A stretch of 64,000 bases of DNA, taken from an uncultured Dysgonomonas sp. (GTDB lineage Bacteria > Bacteroidota > Bacteroidia > Bacteroidales > Dysgonomonadaceae). A model generated the notes under the pieces. It was not told the DNA's origin. It searched no databases and worked only from the letters and a program-made list of their open reading frames with translations. Positions within the stretch are counted from its first letter, which is position 1. Every line of letters starts with the position of its first letter. The position numbers and the translations under genes were made by a program. Below are positions 25,771-34,536 of this stretch, piece after piece. Location of the stretch: positions 5,080,054 through 5,144,053 of the forward strand of contig NZ_LT599032.1 of NCBI RefSeq assembly GCF_900079725.1. The letters are read 5' to 3'.

Positions 25771-25803
25771 AAAAAACAGGTATAAATCTAGTCTTTATAC
25801 CTG
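25771..25803 (-). terminator. Intrinsic terminator of the LemA-TPM operon
   Basis: CAGGTATAAA (25777-25786) and TTTATACCTG (25794-25803) form a perfect 10-bp stem with a 7-base loop. On the - strand it is followed by TTTTTTATT, 34 bases after the TPM gene. Confidence 0.8.
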
Positions 25804-25836
25804 CCTCTATATTGATTACTAATCGTGATCTTTTGT

Positions 25837-26604
25837 TCAGAAACTACGTCCGGCACCACCTCCGCCGAAGCTTCCACCACCTCCGCCACCAAAGCTTCCT
25901 CCTCCGCTGCTCCAGCCACCACCGGAGGAACTACCTCCCCCCCAGCCGCCGAAGCCGCCACCAAAACCTCCGCCACGCCAGCGTCCCCCCGAAGAAGGAC
26001 CTCCTTTGTTGTTTTTGAAAGCGATATAGAGAATAAGCAATATAACAACCACTAGCACTATATTTGCAATGAGCGAACTACCGGAATAATTTTCTTCATC
26101 GGCCTGAAATTCTCCTGCCAAATATTTAATTATGGCAAGAACGGCCGCTTTGGATGCATTGTAATAATCCCCGCTTTGCAGATATGGGATCATATACTGG
26201 TCTATGATACGGCCGCAACGGGCATCGGTAAGTATATGCTCTACTCCGTAGCCTGTGGCAATAAATACCTGCCCACGCTCGTTACCTATACGCGGTTTTA
26301 TGAGTATAAGCACGCCGTTATTCTTGTCTTTTTGGCCGATACCCCATTTTTCACCCAGACGGGCAGCATAGTCCGATACGGCATAACCCTGCAAATCGGC
26401 AACTGTTACTACATATATTTGTGTAGATGTACTATCGTTGTAGGCTTTCAGTATCTGTTCCAGGTCGTCACGCTGCGAGGCATCGAATGTCTGTGCAAAG
26501 TCATTGACGAGTCTTGGGGGTGACATGGGAGAGGGCAGATCGTCCTGTGCCTGCAACAAAACAGTCACAAGCAATAACAAGAATATATTTAATATCCGTT
26601 TCAT
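25837..26604 (-). CDS. TPM-domain membrane protein with glycine-rich tail (YgcG-like)
   Basis: A 255-residue protein with signal peptide (1-20), a TPM domain (about 30-150; VNDFAQTFD, STQIYVVTVADL, ATGYGVEHILTD), a membrane helix (about 180-198) and a tail of about 50 residues that is mostly Gly and Ser, ending GRSF. TPM domains are periplasmic and have been linked to acid-phosphatase activity and to photosystem or respiratory-complex repair in other organisms; the bacterial role is poorly known. It is 44 bases downstream of a LemA gene, a recurring pair in bacteria. The glycine-rich coding stretch creates spurious open frames on the other strand. Confidence 0.88.
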   Translation of the reverse strand: MKRILNIFLLLLVTVLLQAQDDLPSPMSPPRLVNDFAQTFDASQRDDLEQILKAYNDSTSTQIYVVTVADLQGYAVSDYAARLGEKWGIGQKDKNNGVLILIKPRIGNERGQVFIATGYGVEHILTDARCGRIIDQYMIPYLQSGDYYNASKAAVLAIIKYLAGEFQADEENYSGSSLIANIVLVVVILLILYIAFKNNKGGPSSGGRWRGGGFGGGFGGWGGGSSSGGGWSSGGGSFGGGGGGSFGGGGAGRSF

Positions 26605-26648
26605 TTTATGAAGCTAACAACCAATAGTTTTAGCCAATAGCTTATTTA

Positions 26649-27245
26649 TTAAAATTCTACTTTTGGTGCACTTTGAGCTGATGCATCGGCTTCGAAATAT
26701 CCTTTCTTATCGAAACCGAACATGCCGGCAAAGATATTTTTAGGGAACATACGGATGTAAGTGTTGTATTCTCTTACTCTCTCATTAAACTTATTCCGCT
26801 CTGTGGAGATACGGTTCTCTGTTCCCGTAAGTTCATCCTGCAAGGCAAGGAAGTTAGTATTGGCTTTCAGGTCAGGATAGTTCTCCTGCACCATCAACAA
26901 ACGACCGAGTGCAGCACCCAGTTGCCCTTGCGCTTCCTGATATTTTTTGATATTCTCTTCTGTAAGCTGGTCTGCATTTACATTCATCTGTGTAGCTTTT
27001 GCACGGGCATCCACTACAGCCTGAAGAGTCTCCTGTTCGTGAGTAGCATAACCTTTCACAGTCGCGACCAGATTAGGCACAAGATCGGCACGGCGCTGGT
27101 ATGCATTCTGTACCTGAGCCCATTGAGAAGTCACCCCTTCTTCTTTCCCTACCATACTGTTCTGAAGCGATTTTGCATACATAAATACAATCAGCCCGAG
27201 AACTACAACTACAATAATAGCAATTATACCTTTCGTTAATTTCAT
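26649..27245 (-). CDS. lemA: LemA family protein
   Basis: A 198-residue protein. An N-terminal membrane helix (about 7-25) is followed by the long helical LemA domain (SLQNSMVGKEEGVTSQWAQVQNAYQRR and onward, with LVPNLVATVKGY and FNERVREYNTYIRMFP). The start at 27245 is used because the in-frame extension upstream has no membrane or family features. LemA proteins sit on the outside of the inner membrane; their function is unclear. It forms a two-gene operon with the TPM gene and shares its terminator. Confidence 0.92.
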   Translation of the reverse strand: MKLTKGIIAIIVVVVLGLIVFMYAKSLQNSMVGKEEGVTSQWAQVQNAYQRRADLVPNLVATVKGYATHEQETLQAVVDARAKATQMNVNADQLTEENIKKYQEAQGQLGAALGRLLMVQENYPDLKANTNFLALQDELTGTENRISTERNKFNERVREYNTYIRMFPKNIFAGMFGFDKKGYFEADASAQSAPKVEF

Positions 27246-27471
27246 TGTTTCTATTTTTTTTGAGTTAATATCAAATACATTTATGTCTAAAACAACAAGA
27301 GAGAATGTTTTGTTGCTGTGATGCATATTTAAGTCGTAAAAGTATTAATTTATGTGGATATTTTTGTTAAATGAAGCAAGTTATTCAAGTTGACAAGGAG
27401 GAGAACCTTACTGCAATAGACATGTCTACTGATAATTATTTGTAACTTTAAGGATTCAAATCCAAAAGATT

Positions 27472-28305
27472 ATGAAGAAAATTATACTGAATCTGACACC
27501 TGCGATATTCTTTTTATCAATCCTGTTGCTGTCCGGTAATAGTTGCAACCGAGCTGCCCAAAAGGAGAGGGGAGAGGGCGGTGAAGCTGTCTCCTCTGTT
27601 ACACATATTCCGTTTACGATGGTTGTTTTGCCTGATACATATACCTTAGGTGACGAAAAGATACACGGGCTAATAACAAACAATACTGATAATGAAGCCA
27701 CCTTTGGAGAAAGAAATAGTTTTGAATATTATAAAAATAATTCATGGAGTGAGGTTCGTTTTTCTTCTGAAAATGCTTTAGTAATCCACGATATTGCATA
27801 TCTTTTGCAACCTCATAAAGATGCCGGATTCGACGCTTACCTATGGAATGAATTTTTCGATTATATTCCGGGAAAATACCGCATTAAAAAGGAAATTACG
27901 ACAATATTGACTGCTGAATTTACAATTACACAAGCAGATTCTATTAATGCAAACATCAATACACTACATTCGGACGGAGATTTTACTATGACTGTATCGC
28001 CAGCGGCATGTAACTCCAATACAGACTCGTTAACGGTTATTATCATCAACAACTCACAGATGGAGATCGCTCCACTGAACCATTATTACATAGAACGTTA
28101 TGGCGAAATGGGATGGGAGCGATGCTATTATCCTTCATATACAAAATTCTTATGGACAACTCATACACTATCCAACAATGCATCTAAGACATATAAAATA
28201 CCTCTATTTACTCCTGAAAATATACAAATATTCAACCCCGGTAGATACCGTCTGTGTAAATATGCAGAAATAACCCTCTCTGCAGAATTCAATATCTCGG
28301 ACTAA
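27472..28305 (+). CDS. Lipoprotein with two bacterial Ig-like domains
   Basis: A 277-residue lipoprotein with lipobox SGNSC (Cys about 25) and no acidic surface tag, so it may stay periplasmic. The mature part holds two copies of the Bacteroidetes Ig-like domain recognisable from NNTDNEATFGERNSFEYY in the first and NNSQMEIAPLNHYYIERY in the second, each ending with a P-G-(K/R)-Y-R line. Similar domains occur in many Bacteroidetes lipoproteins of unknown function. Neighbours are a divergent LemA operon and a hydrolase gene 52 bases downstream, which may be cotranscribed. Confidence 0.78.
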   Translation: MKKIILNLTPAIFFLSILLLSGNSCNRAAQKERGEGGEAVSSVTHIPFTMVVLPDTYTLGDEKIHGLITNNTDNEATFGERNSFEYYKNNSWSEVRFSSENALVIHDIAYLLQPHKDAGFDAYLWNEFFDYIPGKYRIKKEITTILTAEFTITQADSINANINTLHSDGDFTMTVSPAACNSNTDSLTVIIINNSQMEIAPLNHYYIERYGEMGWERCYYPSYTKFLWTTHTLSNNASKTYKIPLFTPENIQIFNPGRYRLCKYAEITLSAEFNISD

Positions 28306-28357
28306 TGAACAAATCCGGAGAGATAGCGTTAATCCTGAAAAATAAGAAACAAAATCT

Positions 28358-29311
28358 ATGAGTAATTCTCCATACAAAGAAGATATATTAAAAGACGGAT
28401 TCGAAGCTCAAACTCTCAAATTGAGAGACGATTACGAAGGTATGGTTACAGCGACACTTATACGTCGCCTGCCAGAAAGTAAATCTGACAAAGCGGTATT
28501 ATACATACATGGATTTAATGATTATTTCTTTCAGACGGAAATGGCCTGCCGTTTCAACGATTATGGATTTAATTTCTATGCCATCGATCTGAGAAAATAT
28601 GGTCGTTCGTTTCTGTCACATCAGAAATTTAATGATATACGTAATCTGAAAGATTATTACGAAGAAATACTCCAATCACTGGATATTATCCGCAGCGAAG
28701 GTAATAAAGAGACTCTTTTGTTTGGGCATTCCACAGGCGGGCTTATTGTTACCTTATTTGCCAAAGATCATACAGACAGCAAATTATTTGACGGGTTGAT
28801 ACTCAACAGCCCTTTTTATGAATTCAATCTGGCAAAACGGGTTAAAATGCTTTTACCTCTTGTATCTATTGCAGGGCGGTTTATACCTAAAGTTACTATT
28901 TCGGGAGGGTTCAGTGAAGAATATGGCAAGAGTATCCATAAATCCTACAGAGGAGAATGGGATTACATACTGGACTGGAAGCCCAACCTTGCACCTAAAA
29001 TAAATCTGGGATGGTTGCGTGCAATTCATAAAACACAAAATGAATTGAGGAAAGCATTTTATATATCTAAGCCCGTATTGTTGCTGCATTCAGCTCAGTC
29101 GGTGACAGACATTAAAGATATGGAACAGGTCTCGAGCCGTGATGCTATATTGAATATAAATGATATTCAACGTATAGCCCATAACATAAAGGGTGATGTG
29201 GAAGTCCTTTCTATACAGGGAGGGTTGCATGATCTTACTCTATCGAGGGCGGAAGTACGAAATAAAGTCTATAATACGATATTTGACTGGATAAAACGAA
29301 ATAAACTGTGA
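28358..29311 (+). CDS. Alpha/beta hydrolase, serine-aminopeptidase/monoglyceride-lipase type
   Basis: A 317-residue cytoplasmic protein with the Hydrolase_4 pattern: YIHGFNDYFFQ near residue 49, nucleophile elbow GHSTGG (Ser125) and a late catalytic His in GGLHDLTLS. It has no signal peptide. Family members cleave monoacylglycerols or other small esters. No neighbour points to a substrate. It begins 52 bases after the Ig-like lipoprotein gene and is followed by about 500 bases without a gene. Confidence 0.85.
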   Translation: MSNSPYKEDILKDGFEAQTLKLRDDYEGMVTATLIRRLPESKSDKAVLYIHGFNDYFFQTEMACRFNDYGFNFYAIDLRKYGRSFLSHQKFNDIRNLKDYYEEILQSLDIIRSEGNKETLLFGHSTGGLIVTLFAKDHTDSKLFDGLILNSPFYEFNLAKRVKMLLPLVSIAGRFIPKVTISGGFSEEYGKSIHKSYRGEWDYILDWKPNLAPKINLGWLRAIHKTQNELRKAFYISKPVLLLHSAQSVTDIKDMEQVSSRDAILNINDIQRIAHNIKGDVEVLSIQGGLHDLTLSRAEVRNKVYNTIFDWIKRNKL

Positions 29312-29819
29312 AACTATATTCCTTCCTTTAACTCCAAAGGATCATTAAAACTAATGCCGATAAGTTCTTCGAATGTAAAGCATATCTATACTAAAGTTAC
29401 ATCGAATTGAGAAGTCTCATAGTGACAAATAATTTAATCGTTTGATAATAAGGTGTATAAATATAGCGAATATGTGACATATTTATAAATTACCATACTA
29501 TTCTCATTTAGATTTCGCTATTCAATCTTATACAATATTTAGAGTTCCCGTCGATAAAGCCCTTATTAAATAAAGATTTTAAAGAATAAATCACTTAGAA
29601 ATAATATAATATAAACATGGCGAATATGATGTATTAAACTTAAAATGTATGCCATTCTCTCAATGTCTCTAGGTAATTATACAACTTGTTCTTAAAAAAA
29701 GTTTTTTTGCAGCCTGCAATCTTCAAATCCGACTATCGGAACATTTATTCCTCACAATAGGGCTTTTCTAAACCGCTTTCATTGATGAACTTTACAAAAC
29801 AATTTAAAATGGATTAAAT
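29312..29819. other. Gene-free AT-rich stretch
   Basis: No open frame above about 20 residues was found here. The notable items are an 8-bp inverted repeat TATAAATA (29456-29463) with TATTTATA (29480-29487), two copies of GCGAATATG (about 29466 and 29622), and an A7-G-T7 tract near 29695. No promoter consensus or terminator is convincing. It may hold the control region for the two small genes that follow. Confidence 0.4.
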
Positions 29820-30029
29820 ATGGAAATGGTAAGGCTCTCAAAATATAAAAAAGCGGGTGATATGCAGGAAAATAGAATATCTGCTATTTTACTCTCCGTA
29901 AGGCCTAAACTGGCTAGAGAAAATGAAACTAAAGTGTCGGAAAAAGGATTTATCAGTCATCAGGCAATTGTAATGCTAACCGACCATATAAAAAAAGCAA
30001 GGCAATCAGGTATATTATTGAAACGGTAA
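29820..30029 (+). CDS. Small protein of unknown function, 69 residues
   Basis: A basic 69-residue protein (start MEMVRLSKYKKAG, end QSGILLKR) with no signal peptide or membrane helix. No family is recognised. It lies 23 bases before another small gene on the same strand, and the two may be cotranscribed. The composition (many Lys, Arg, Glu and a central hydrophobic helix) is protein-like, but its short length leaves room for doubt. Confidence 0.5.
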   Translation: MEMVRLSKYKKAGDMQENRISAILLSVRPKLARENETKVSEKGFISHQAIVMLTDHIKKARQSGILLKR

Positions 30030-30052
30030 TTTCTGAACAAAATGATCAGTAT

Positions 30053-30346
30053 ATGAAAATAGCACTATTCCTCAAAAACGAAATAATAGACGAATCCTGT
30101 CTGGATACAATACCTATTATAGTATTGCATGTAGATAGTAAATCGGTAATGGAAGTAGAAAAAGACATTATCGTGAAGAAAGACGTCAACTATGTAGCGC
30201 TATGGTTATTGACCAATCGCATCAAAGAAGTATATGTTGCGGAAATTGATCCTCTGGTGAAAAGGCTGTTCGAAAAACTGGGCGTTGCTGTCAAACGATT
30301 TGACGACATCGAAAAAAATCCGCTTTTAAAACAGTTTATATCCTGA
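30053..30346 (+). CDS. Small protein, possible NifX/NifB-like fold, 97 residues
   Basis: A 97-residue cytoplasmic protein starting MKIALFLKNEIID. The alternation of strands and helices, and the line VYVAEIDPLVKRLFEKLGVAVKRFD, resemble the small dinitrogenase iron-molybdenum cofactor-binding (NifX-like) fold. In that fold a late helix leads to a G-(V/I)-x-V strand. The resemblance is by eye and weak; no nitrogen-fixation gene is near. It follows the 69-residue gene by 23 bases, and its last 11 bases overlap a small open frame on the other strand. Confidence 0.6.
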   Translation: MKIALFLKNEIIDESCLDTIPIIVLHVDSKSVMEVEKDIIVKKDVNYVALWLLTNRIKEVYVAEIDPLVKRLFEKLGVAVKRFDDIEKNPLLKQFIS

Positions 30347-30455
30347 TACAATTTCCAGTTCGGTTAACGATCTTCTCTTTATATGTAAAGGATTTTACTT
30401 CCCGGTATTTCATGGCAAATTCTGCACAAGTTGCCTCCATGTCCCCCAATGTCAT
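30336..30455 (-). CDS. Very small open frame, 39 residues
   Basis: ATG at 30455 to TAA at 30336 encodes a 39-residue peptide (MTLGDMEATCAEFAMKYREV and onward) with protein-like composition and no rare-codon clusters. A near-match to the -7 element lies just before the ATG. It overlaps the end of the convergent 97-residue gene by 11 bases and fills most of the gap before the AraC gene. No family is recognised and it may be chance. Confidence 0.25.
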   Translation of the reverse strand: MTLGDMEATCAEFAMKYREVKSFTYKEKIVNRTGNCIRI

Positions 30456-30489
30456 AATAAAGATATTTCATAAATTATAACTATAGAGT

Positions 30490-31383
30490 TCAGCTTTCTC
30501 TATACTGTATAGGTGTCATTCCTGTGTGCTTCTTAAAGAAACGTCCGAAAAAAGACGGATTAGGGAAGTTCAACTCTTCCGAAATCTGCAATATGGTCAT
30601 ATCCGTAGTTTTAAGCATATATTTTGTAGATGAAATAAGCACCTCATTTATCCAAGAGAAAGCTGTACGGCCTGTACGTTCTTTTATGATAGTAGACAGG
30701 TATTTAGGTGTAAGGCACATCTTATCGGCATAAAACTGCAATGTTTTCTCCTCCTTATGATTATGAAGCAGCAATTTGAAGAAATTAAGTACCTGTTCTT
30801 TCTGATATGAATTGGTCTCTGACATAATATCCGCATCAGGATTATCCTGCACTTCTTTCATCTTATTATAATAAATGGCGCCGACCTCTATCAGTAATGT
30901 ATAAAGGAGTCCCTTCGCCATTTGCTCCCTGAACGGATGATCCTTGCGCTTATATTGAGTTACAATAAATGAATGAAACTCAAGTAATTTATCCGCTTGT
31001 GCCTCTGATATCTGAAGACAGGGAGATTGTATTATACTCATCGAAATGTCGAAATTGCTCGATACAGGCATCTCTGTCAGGAAGTCGGGAGAGAAAATAA
31101 GAAACTCGGTCATCATATCATCACTCTGCTCAATTACTTCGAGTACGTAATTGGGCAAGATGGTTAAGATAGTTCCTTTTCTGGTCTCATATTCCTTGAA
31201 GTTTATCTTTATCCTTCCCGTACCACTGATGCAAATGGCAAATACTGCTCCATCGATAACTATAGGGAAACTTGATGACATAGACGGGAAGTGTACCGCC
31301 TTATCGGATACGATAAAGTTTTTGATAGCAGAGGGGTCTATCTGCTCCGAAATATCTTTGATCTGCACTTTGGATAAGTTCAT
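30490..31383 (-). CDS. AraC-family transcription regulator
   Basis: A 297-residue regulator with an N-terminal cupin-like sensing domain (about 20-170) and a C-terminal pair of helix-turn-helix motifs (about 195-295; MCLTPKYLSTIIKE and FPNPSFFGRFFKKHTG, ending TPIQYRES). It starts 10 bases after the stop of a methyltransferase gene, so the two form an operon. Across the 309-base control region lies an OmpX-like barrel gene in the opposite direction, a plausible target. The inducer is unknown. Confidence 0.9.
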   Translation of the reverse strand: MNLSKVQIKDISEQIDPSAIKNFIVSDKAVHFPSMSSSFPIVIDGAVFAICISGTGRIKINFKEYETRKGTILTILPNYVLEVIEQSDDMMTEFLIFSPDFLTEMPVSSNFDISMSIIQSPCLQISEAQADKLLEFHSFIVTQYKRKDHPFREQMAKGLLYTLLIEVGAIYYNKMKEVQDNPDADIMSETNSYQKEQVLNFFKLLLHNHKEEKTLQFYADKMCLTPKYLSTIIKERTGRTAFSWINEVLISSTKYMLKTTDMTILQISEELNFPNPSFFGRFFKKHTGMTPIQYRES

Positions 31384-31393
31384 ATATCTTATT

Positions 31394-32230
31394 TTATCTC
31401 TTTATACAATCTATCAATACAAAAGGTATGCTAAGTATAAAACAGCCTTTTATATCTGCTACTCTATTCATCTCTGACTCTACAGTAGATAAGACTTCTG
31501 TTAGCCTGTCGGCAGGGACAATCTCTTTCCAGCCATCGAGAAATGCCAGACGGATAAAATAGCTGTTTAGCAAAGTTGAACTATCTGCATATTTATATTC
31601 AAATCGGTCCGATACCAGGTTATTTACAGTGAAATCATATTTTTCCAGCAATTGAAGATATTCCTCCACCGGCTTCCTCTTTTTATATATATGTTCCTTC
31701 ATCTTAACTAATGATGACTGCATATGTAAGGTACTCAGCACATTCTCCATGATTTGATAAAATTCAATCATTGTATCCTGTGTATTCATTGTTTGTATGA
31801 ACTGTCCGCCTTTCTTAATTATACGGGAACATTCGCTTATCGATTTCTCCAGATCGGATACATTATTCAATGCATTATTACTGGTAATAAGGTCGATAGT
31901 TTCCTTTTCTAAAGGGATATTTTCAGCTACTCCACGTATGATCCGGGTGTTTTGAATATCATAAGTCTTTATTTTCTTTTCTGCTCGACAAATCGCTGTA
32001 TCCCAGCAGTCTATACCATATGTTTTTCCGGAATTCCCCAACCGCATGGCTATTTCGGTCAACGGAAATCCTGCACCAAAACCAATGTCGAGTGCCGACA
32101 TATTTTTTCTGATTTTTACATATTCCAGCAGCTTTAGACCGAATGGTGCCGACCAGAAAGGTAATTCATCCAAAACATCTACGACTTCATCAGAATTGGC
32201 GTCAAGGTGTGTATTCAAATAATTTGTCAT
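31394..32230 (-). CDS. SAM-dependent class I methyltransferase
   Basis: A 278-residue protein with a Methyltransf_11/25 core. Motif I is ALDIGFGAGFPLTEIA (about 46-61), an acidic residue follows in YGIDCWD, and motif II/III is in the DLITSNNALNN region. The C-terminal 110 residues are extra helices that may form the acceptor site. Substrate unknown. A -7 element lies 32 bases upstream. It is the first gene of a two-gene operon with an AraC regulator, which suggests the regulator controls or responds to the methyltransferase product. Confidence 0.85.
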   Translation of the reverse strand: MTNYLNTHLDANSDEVVDVLDELPFWSAPFGLKLLEYVKIRKNMSALDIGFGAGFPLTEIAMRLGNSGKTYGIDCWDTAICRAEKKIKTYDIQNTRIIRGVAENIPLEKETIDLITSNNALNNVSDLEKSISECSRIIKKGGQFIQTMNTQDTMIEFYQIMENVLSTLHMQSSLVKMKEHIYKKRKPVEEYLQLLEKYDFTVNNLVSDRFEYKYADSSTLLNSYFIRLAFLDGWKEIVPADRLTEVLSTVESEMNRVADIKGCFILSIPFVLIDCIKR

Positions 32231-32261
32231 TAAGCTAAGTTTGTTATTTTAGACATATTTG

Positions 32262-32269
32262 CAAACGTA
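32262..32269 (-). promoter_or_regulatory. -7 element of the methyltransferase-AraC operon
   Basis: Reads TACGTTTG on the - strand, matching TAnnTTTG, 32 bases before the start codon. Confidence 0.5.
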
Positions 32270-32476
32270 CTATTTTTTATTTAAAAGCATTATTTTTCAT
32301 TATAAGAATTTTAGAACATACCACACGAATATCAGAACATTAGCCAGAAGCGCATTTTCTTCATTTTTTTACTAAATAAGAATAATAGGACATTATTACC
32401 GCCATACGGGGCTTTTTTCACCTTTGGTTTTGCACGACCTTTGTCATGTATTCGAAAACAATATACAATGAATACA

Positions 32477-32514
32477 AAATAAAGATTAGTTAGGTAAATA
32501 AAGATTAGTTAGGT
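32477..32514 (+). repeat. 19-bp direct tandem duplication upstream of an OmpX-like gene
   Basis: AAATAAAGATTAGTTAGGT occurs twice in a row (32477-32495 and 32496-32514), ending 25 bases before the barrel gene's start codon. It lies in the untranslated leader and could hold paired binding sites or simply be a replication slip. Confidence 0.8.
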
Positions 32515-32539
32515 TATCAATTTTTTAAAATGAAAGATT

Positions 32540-33094
32540 ATGAAAAAGTTATTTTTTACACTCGCAGTTATGTTTGGTTTGACTTCGGTAGTTAATGCTC
32601 AGACAGGCAAGGTATGGATAGGAGGTAGTACAGGCTTTAATACAAGTAAAGTAACAGACGGTGAAAGATTGACAAATTTCAATATCACGCCAGAAGTAGG
32701 CTATATGTTATCAGACAACTGGGGAGTAGGTATGAAACTGGGCTATGCACATAAAGAATATAATGTACTGGAAGGTAAGGCAAAGTCTGACGGGTTCACT
32801 GTAAGTCCGTTTGCTCGTTACTCATTCCTCAAAGGAAATATAGGTGGTTTGTTTGTTGATGGTGGCGCCGGATATACTTACAGTAAGGTAAAATCTACTG
32901 ATACTAAGGTGCATGAATTGGAAGTCGGCTTCAGACCCGGCGTTGCCATCAATGTATCGGACAATCTGACTCTGACCGGAAAATTCGGTTTCTTAGGTTA
33001 TCAGTATGAGAAATTCGGCAGTAAAAAGACCAATACTTTTGGCTTCGACTTCGACCTTAGCCAGATACAATTAGGATTAAATTTCGTGTTCTAA
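32540..33094 (+). CDS. Small outer-membrane beta-barrel protein (OmpX/PorT-like)
   Basis: A 184-residue protein with signal peptide (1-20, ending VVNAQ) and alternating amphipathic strands consistent with an eight-stranded barrel (GVGMKLGYAHKEY, SPFARYSFLKG), ending with aromatic C-terminus LGLNFVF as outer-membrane barrels do. The family is abundant in Bacteroidetes and has no single known role. It is divergent from a methyltransferase-AraC operon; the leader has a 19-bp tandem duplication. A terminator follows 50 bases after the stop. Confidence 0.85.
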   Translation: MKKLFFTLAVMFGLTSVVNAQTGKVWIGGSTGFNTSKVTDGERLTNFNITPEVGYMLSDNWGVGMKLGYAHKEYNVLEGKAKSDGFTVSPFARYSFLKGNIGGLFVDGGAGYTYSKVKSTDTKVHELEVGFRPGVAINVSDNLTLTGKFGFLGYQYEKFGSKKTNTFGFDFDLSQIQLGLNFVF

Positions 33095-33144
33095 ATACTA
33101 CATAAACAATTACTCTAAATTACTCAAAAATCTCTTCAAAACAT

Positions 33145-33186
33145 TGAGAGGCTGCTCCCGGGATGGAAGTGGCCTCTCACTTTATT
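33145..33186 (+). terminator. Intrinsic terminator, possibly bidirectional
   Basis: TGAGAGGC (33145-33152) pairs with GCCTCTCA (33172-33179), followed by CTTTATT. It sits between the barrel gene and the convergent DUF1697 gene and can serve both. Confidence 0.7.
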
Positions 33187-33202
33187 AGTCACCTATATTA
33201 TT

Positions 33203-33757
33203 TTATCGCATGGCCTTTCCTAGTTCTGCGAGTTTGCTTATCGTTTTAAAATTACGAGAAGTGGATAGAATATCCGTTTTCTGTAAGCTGGCAGCCAGTT
33301 TGGAATTGCGGATACTGTTATAAAACAAAAAATAAATATTTCGCCCTGATATTTTATATTTATCTTGCTGCGTATTGTATTTTGTCAGGCGTTCGGTGTC
33401 TTTTAACGACGGATTCCGGGCAAACATAGATACATATAATACTTCATCATCCGATGATGCAATAGCTTCGTTTATATCTTCCCCGGTGAACGGACATTCT
33501 GCGATAATCGTTTCCAACTCATCTAACGTTCTTAATATTAGAGCAATGGGAAACCCAAAAGTATTTTCTATAATTGTTTCTATTTCTACTCGGAGTTGTT
33601 CTTCTTCCTTGTCGGAAATAAACAATACATTACCGCTCTGAATATATGACTGTACGCTATGGAAGCCCATATTTTCAAATACTTTTTTCAGTTCAGCCAT
33701 CTTTACAATATTTTTTCCGCCTACATTGATACCCCGCAATAGTGCTATGTAAATCAT
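33203..33757 (-). CDS. DUF1697 family protein
   Basis: A 184-residue cytoplasmic protein with the DUF1697 signatures IALLRGINVGGKN at the N-terminus, SGNVLFIS near residue 44, and a C-terminal TSRNFKTISKLAEL. The family is widespread and of unknown biochemical function. It follows the VOC gene on the same strand with a terminator between them, so it is probably a separate transcription unit. Confidence 0.9.
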   Translation of the reverse strand: MIYIALLRGINVGGKNIVKMAELKKVFENMGFHSVQSYIQSGNVLFISDKEEEQLRVEIETIIENTFGFPIALILRTLDELETIIAECPFTGEDINEAIASSDDEVLYVSMFARNPSLKDTERLTKYNTQQDKYKISGRNIYFLFYNSIRNSKLAASLQKTDILSTSRNFKTISKLAELGKAMR

Positions 33758-33795
33758 ATCTTAATATATTATGTTTTTTCGGGCTGCAATTTAAT

Positions 33796-33848
33796 ATAAA
33801 AACAGAACTCCGTACCCTCGCCTGAAAAATCATTCTGAGGATACGGAG
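33796..33848 (-). terminator. Intrinsic terminator of the VOC gene
   Basis: 33837-33848 and 33808-33819 form a 12-bp stem on the - strand with one G-U pair, followed on that strand by TTCTGTTTTTAT. The + strand version has a C-A mismatch and no T-run, so it works for the - strand. Confidence 0.65.
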
Positions 33849-33908
33849 CAAAAATTTTGTTCAATTTATCTAAAGGTTGAAAAGTCTGTTCGCTCTCTTG
33901 TTTCTCCG

Positions 33909-34334
33909 TTATATTTTATATTCATAATTTACCATCCATAGAACTCCGAATTTGTCCGCAAAATGCCCGAATAATGAATCCCAAAACATCTTTTCTAATG
34001 GCATTATCACTTTTCCTCCAACCGAAAGCTCGTTGAATACACGCTGAGTTTCAGCCTCACTATCCATATTCACAGATAAAGAGATATTGTCTCCAAACTT
34101 TGTTCTGACACCAAATACCTCGGATGTATCAGAACCCATAAGAATAGTTCCGCCTCCTATAGGCAATGACATATGCAGTATTTTTTCTTTCTCGGTATCG
34201 GGCATCGGCTGTTCTGAAGGCATATCTTTAAAGCGACTCAGATATGTAAACTCACCACCAAATACGGACTTATAGAAATTGAAAGCAGCCTCACAATTGC
34301 CATTGAAAGATAGGTAGGGATTAACTGCTGCCAT
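33909..34334 (-). CDS. VOC-superfamily protein (PhnB-like glyoxalase fold)
   Basis: A 141-residue protein starting MAAVNPYLSFNGNCEAAFNFYKSVF-like, the typical PhnB opening, and ending with FGHFADKFGVLWMVN. PhnB-like members of the vicinal-oxygen-chelate fold often lack a clear catalytic role, and the Glu/His metal set is not evident here. Function is unknown; it stands alone with its own terminator. Confidence 0.88.
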   Translation of the reverse strand: MAAVNPYLSFNGNCEAAFNFYKSVFGGEFTYLSRFKDMPSEQPMPDTEKEKILHMSLPIGGGTILMGSDTSEVFGVRTKFGDNISLSVNMDSEAETQRVFNELSVGGKVIMPLEKMFWDSLFGHFADKFGVLWMVNYEYKI

Positions 34335-34536
34335 TTATTTTAAAAGTATTAAATTGTTTGCTACTTGCACATTAACGATATGACAGTATCGATTAACTAT
34401 TATTTGTATTATTTATCTCATCTGTCTCAGAGTAATAAACAGATTTAGGGTTAAGAAAGTTTTCAAAACTTAATAATTATTTTTCAAAATAATTAAATTA
34501 TTGATAATAAGTTATTTAACTTTGATGACTCAGTGT

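Noticed and set aside
25812-26055. Thr/Ser/Ala-rich open frames on the + strand
   Set aside because: Mirror image of the glycine-rich tail codons of the TPM gene.
27371-27445. 24-residue frame MKQVIQVDKEENL and onward
   Set aside because: Protein-like, but too short and without a promoter or partner to support a call.
29690-29730. A7-G-T7 tract as a terminator
   Set aside because: Stem made only of A-T pairs with almost no loop; not a credible intrinsic terminator.
34517-34524. TAACTTTG on the + strand as a promoter
   Set aside because: Points into the end of a convergent gene with no + strand gene after it; likely chance in AT-rich DNA.
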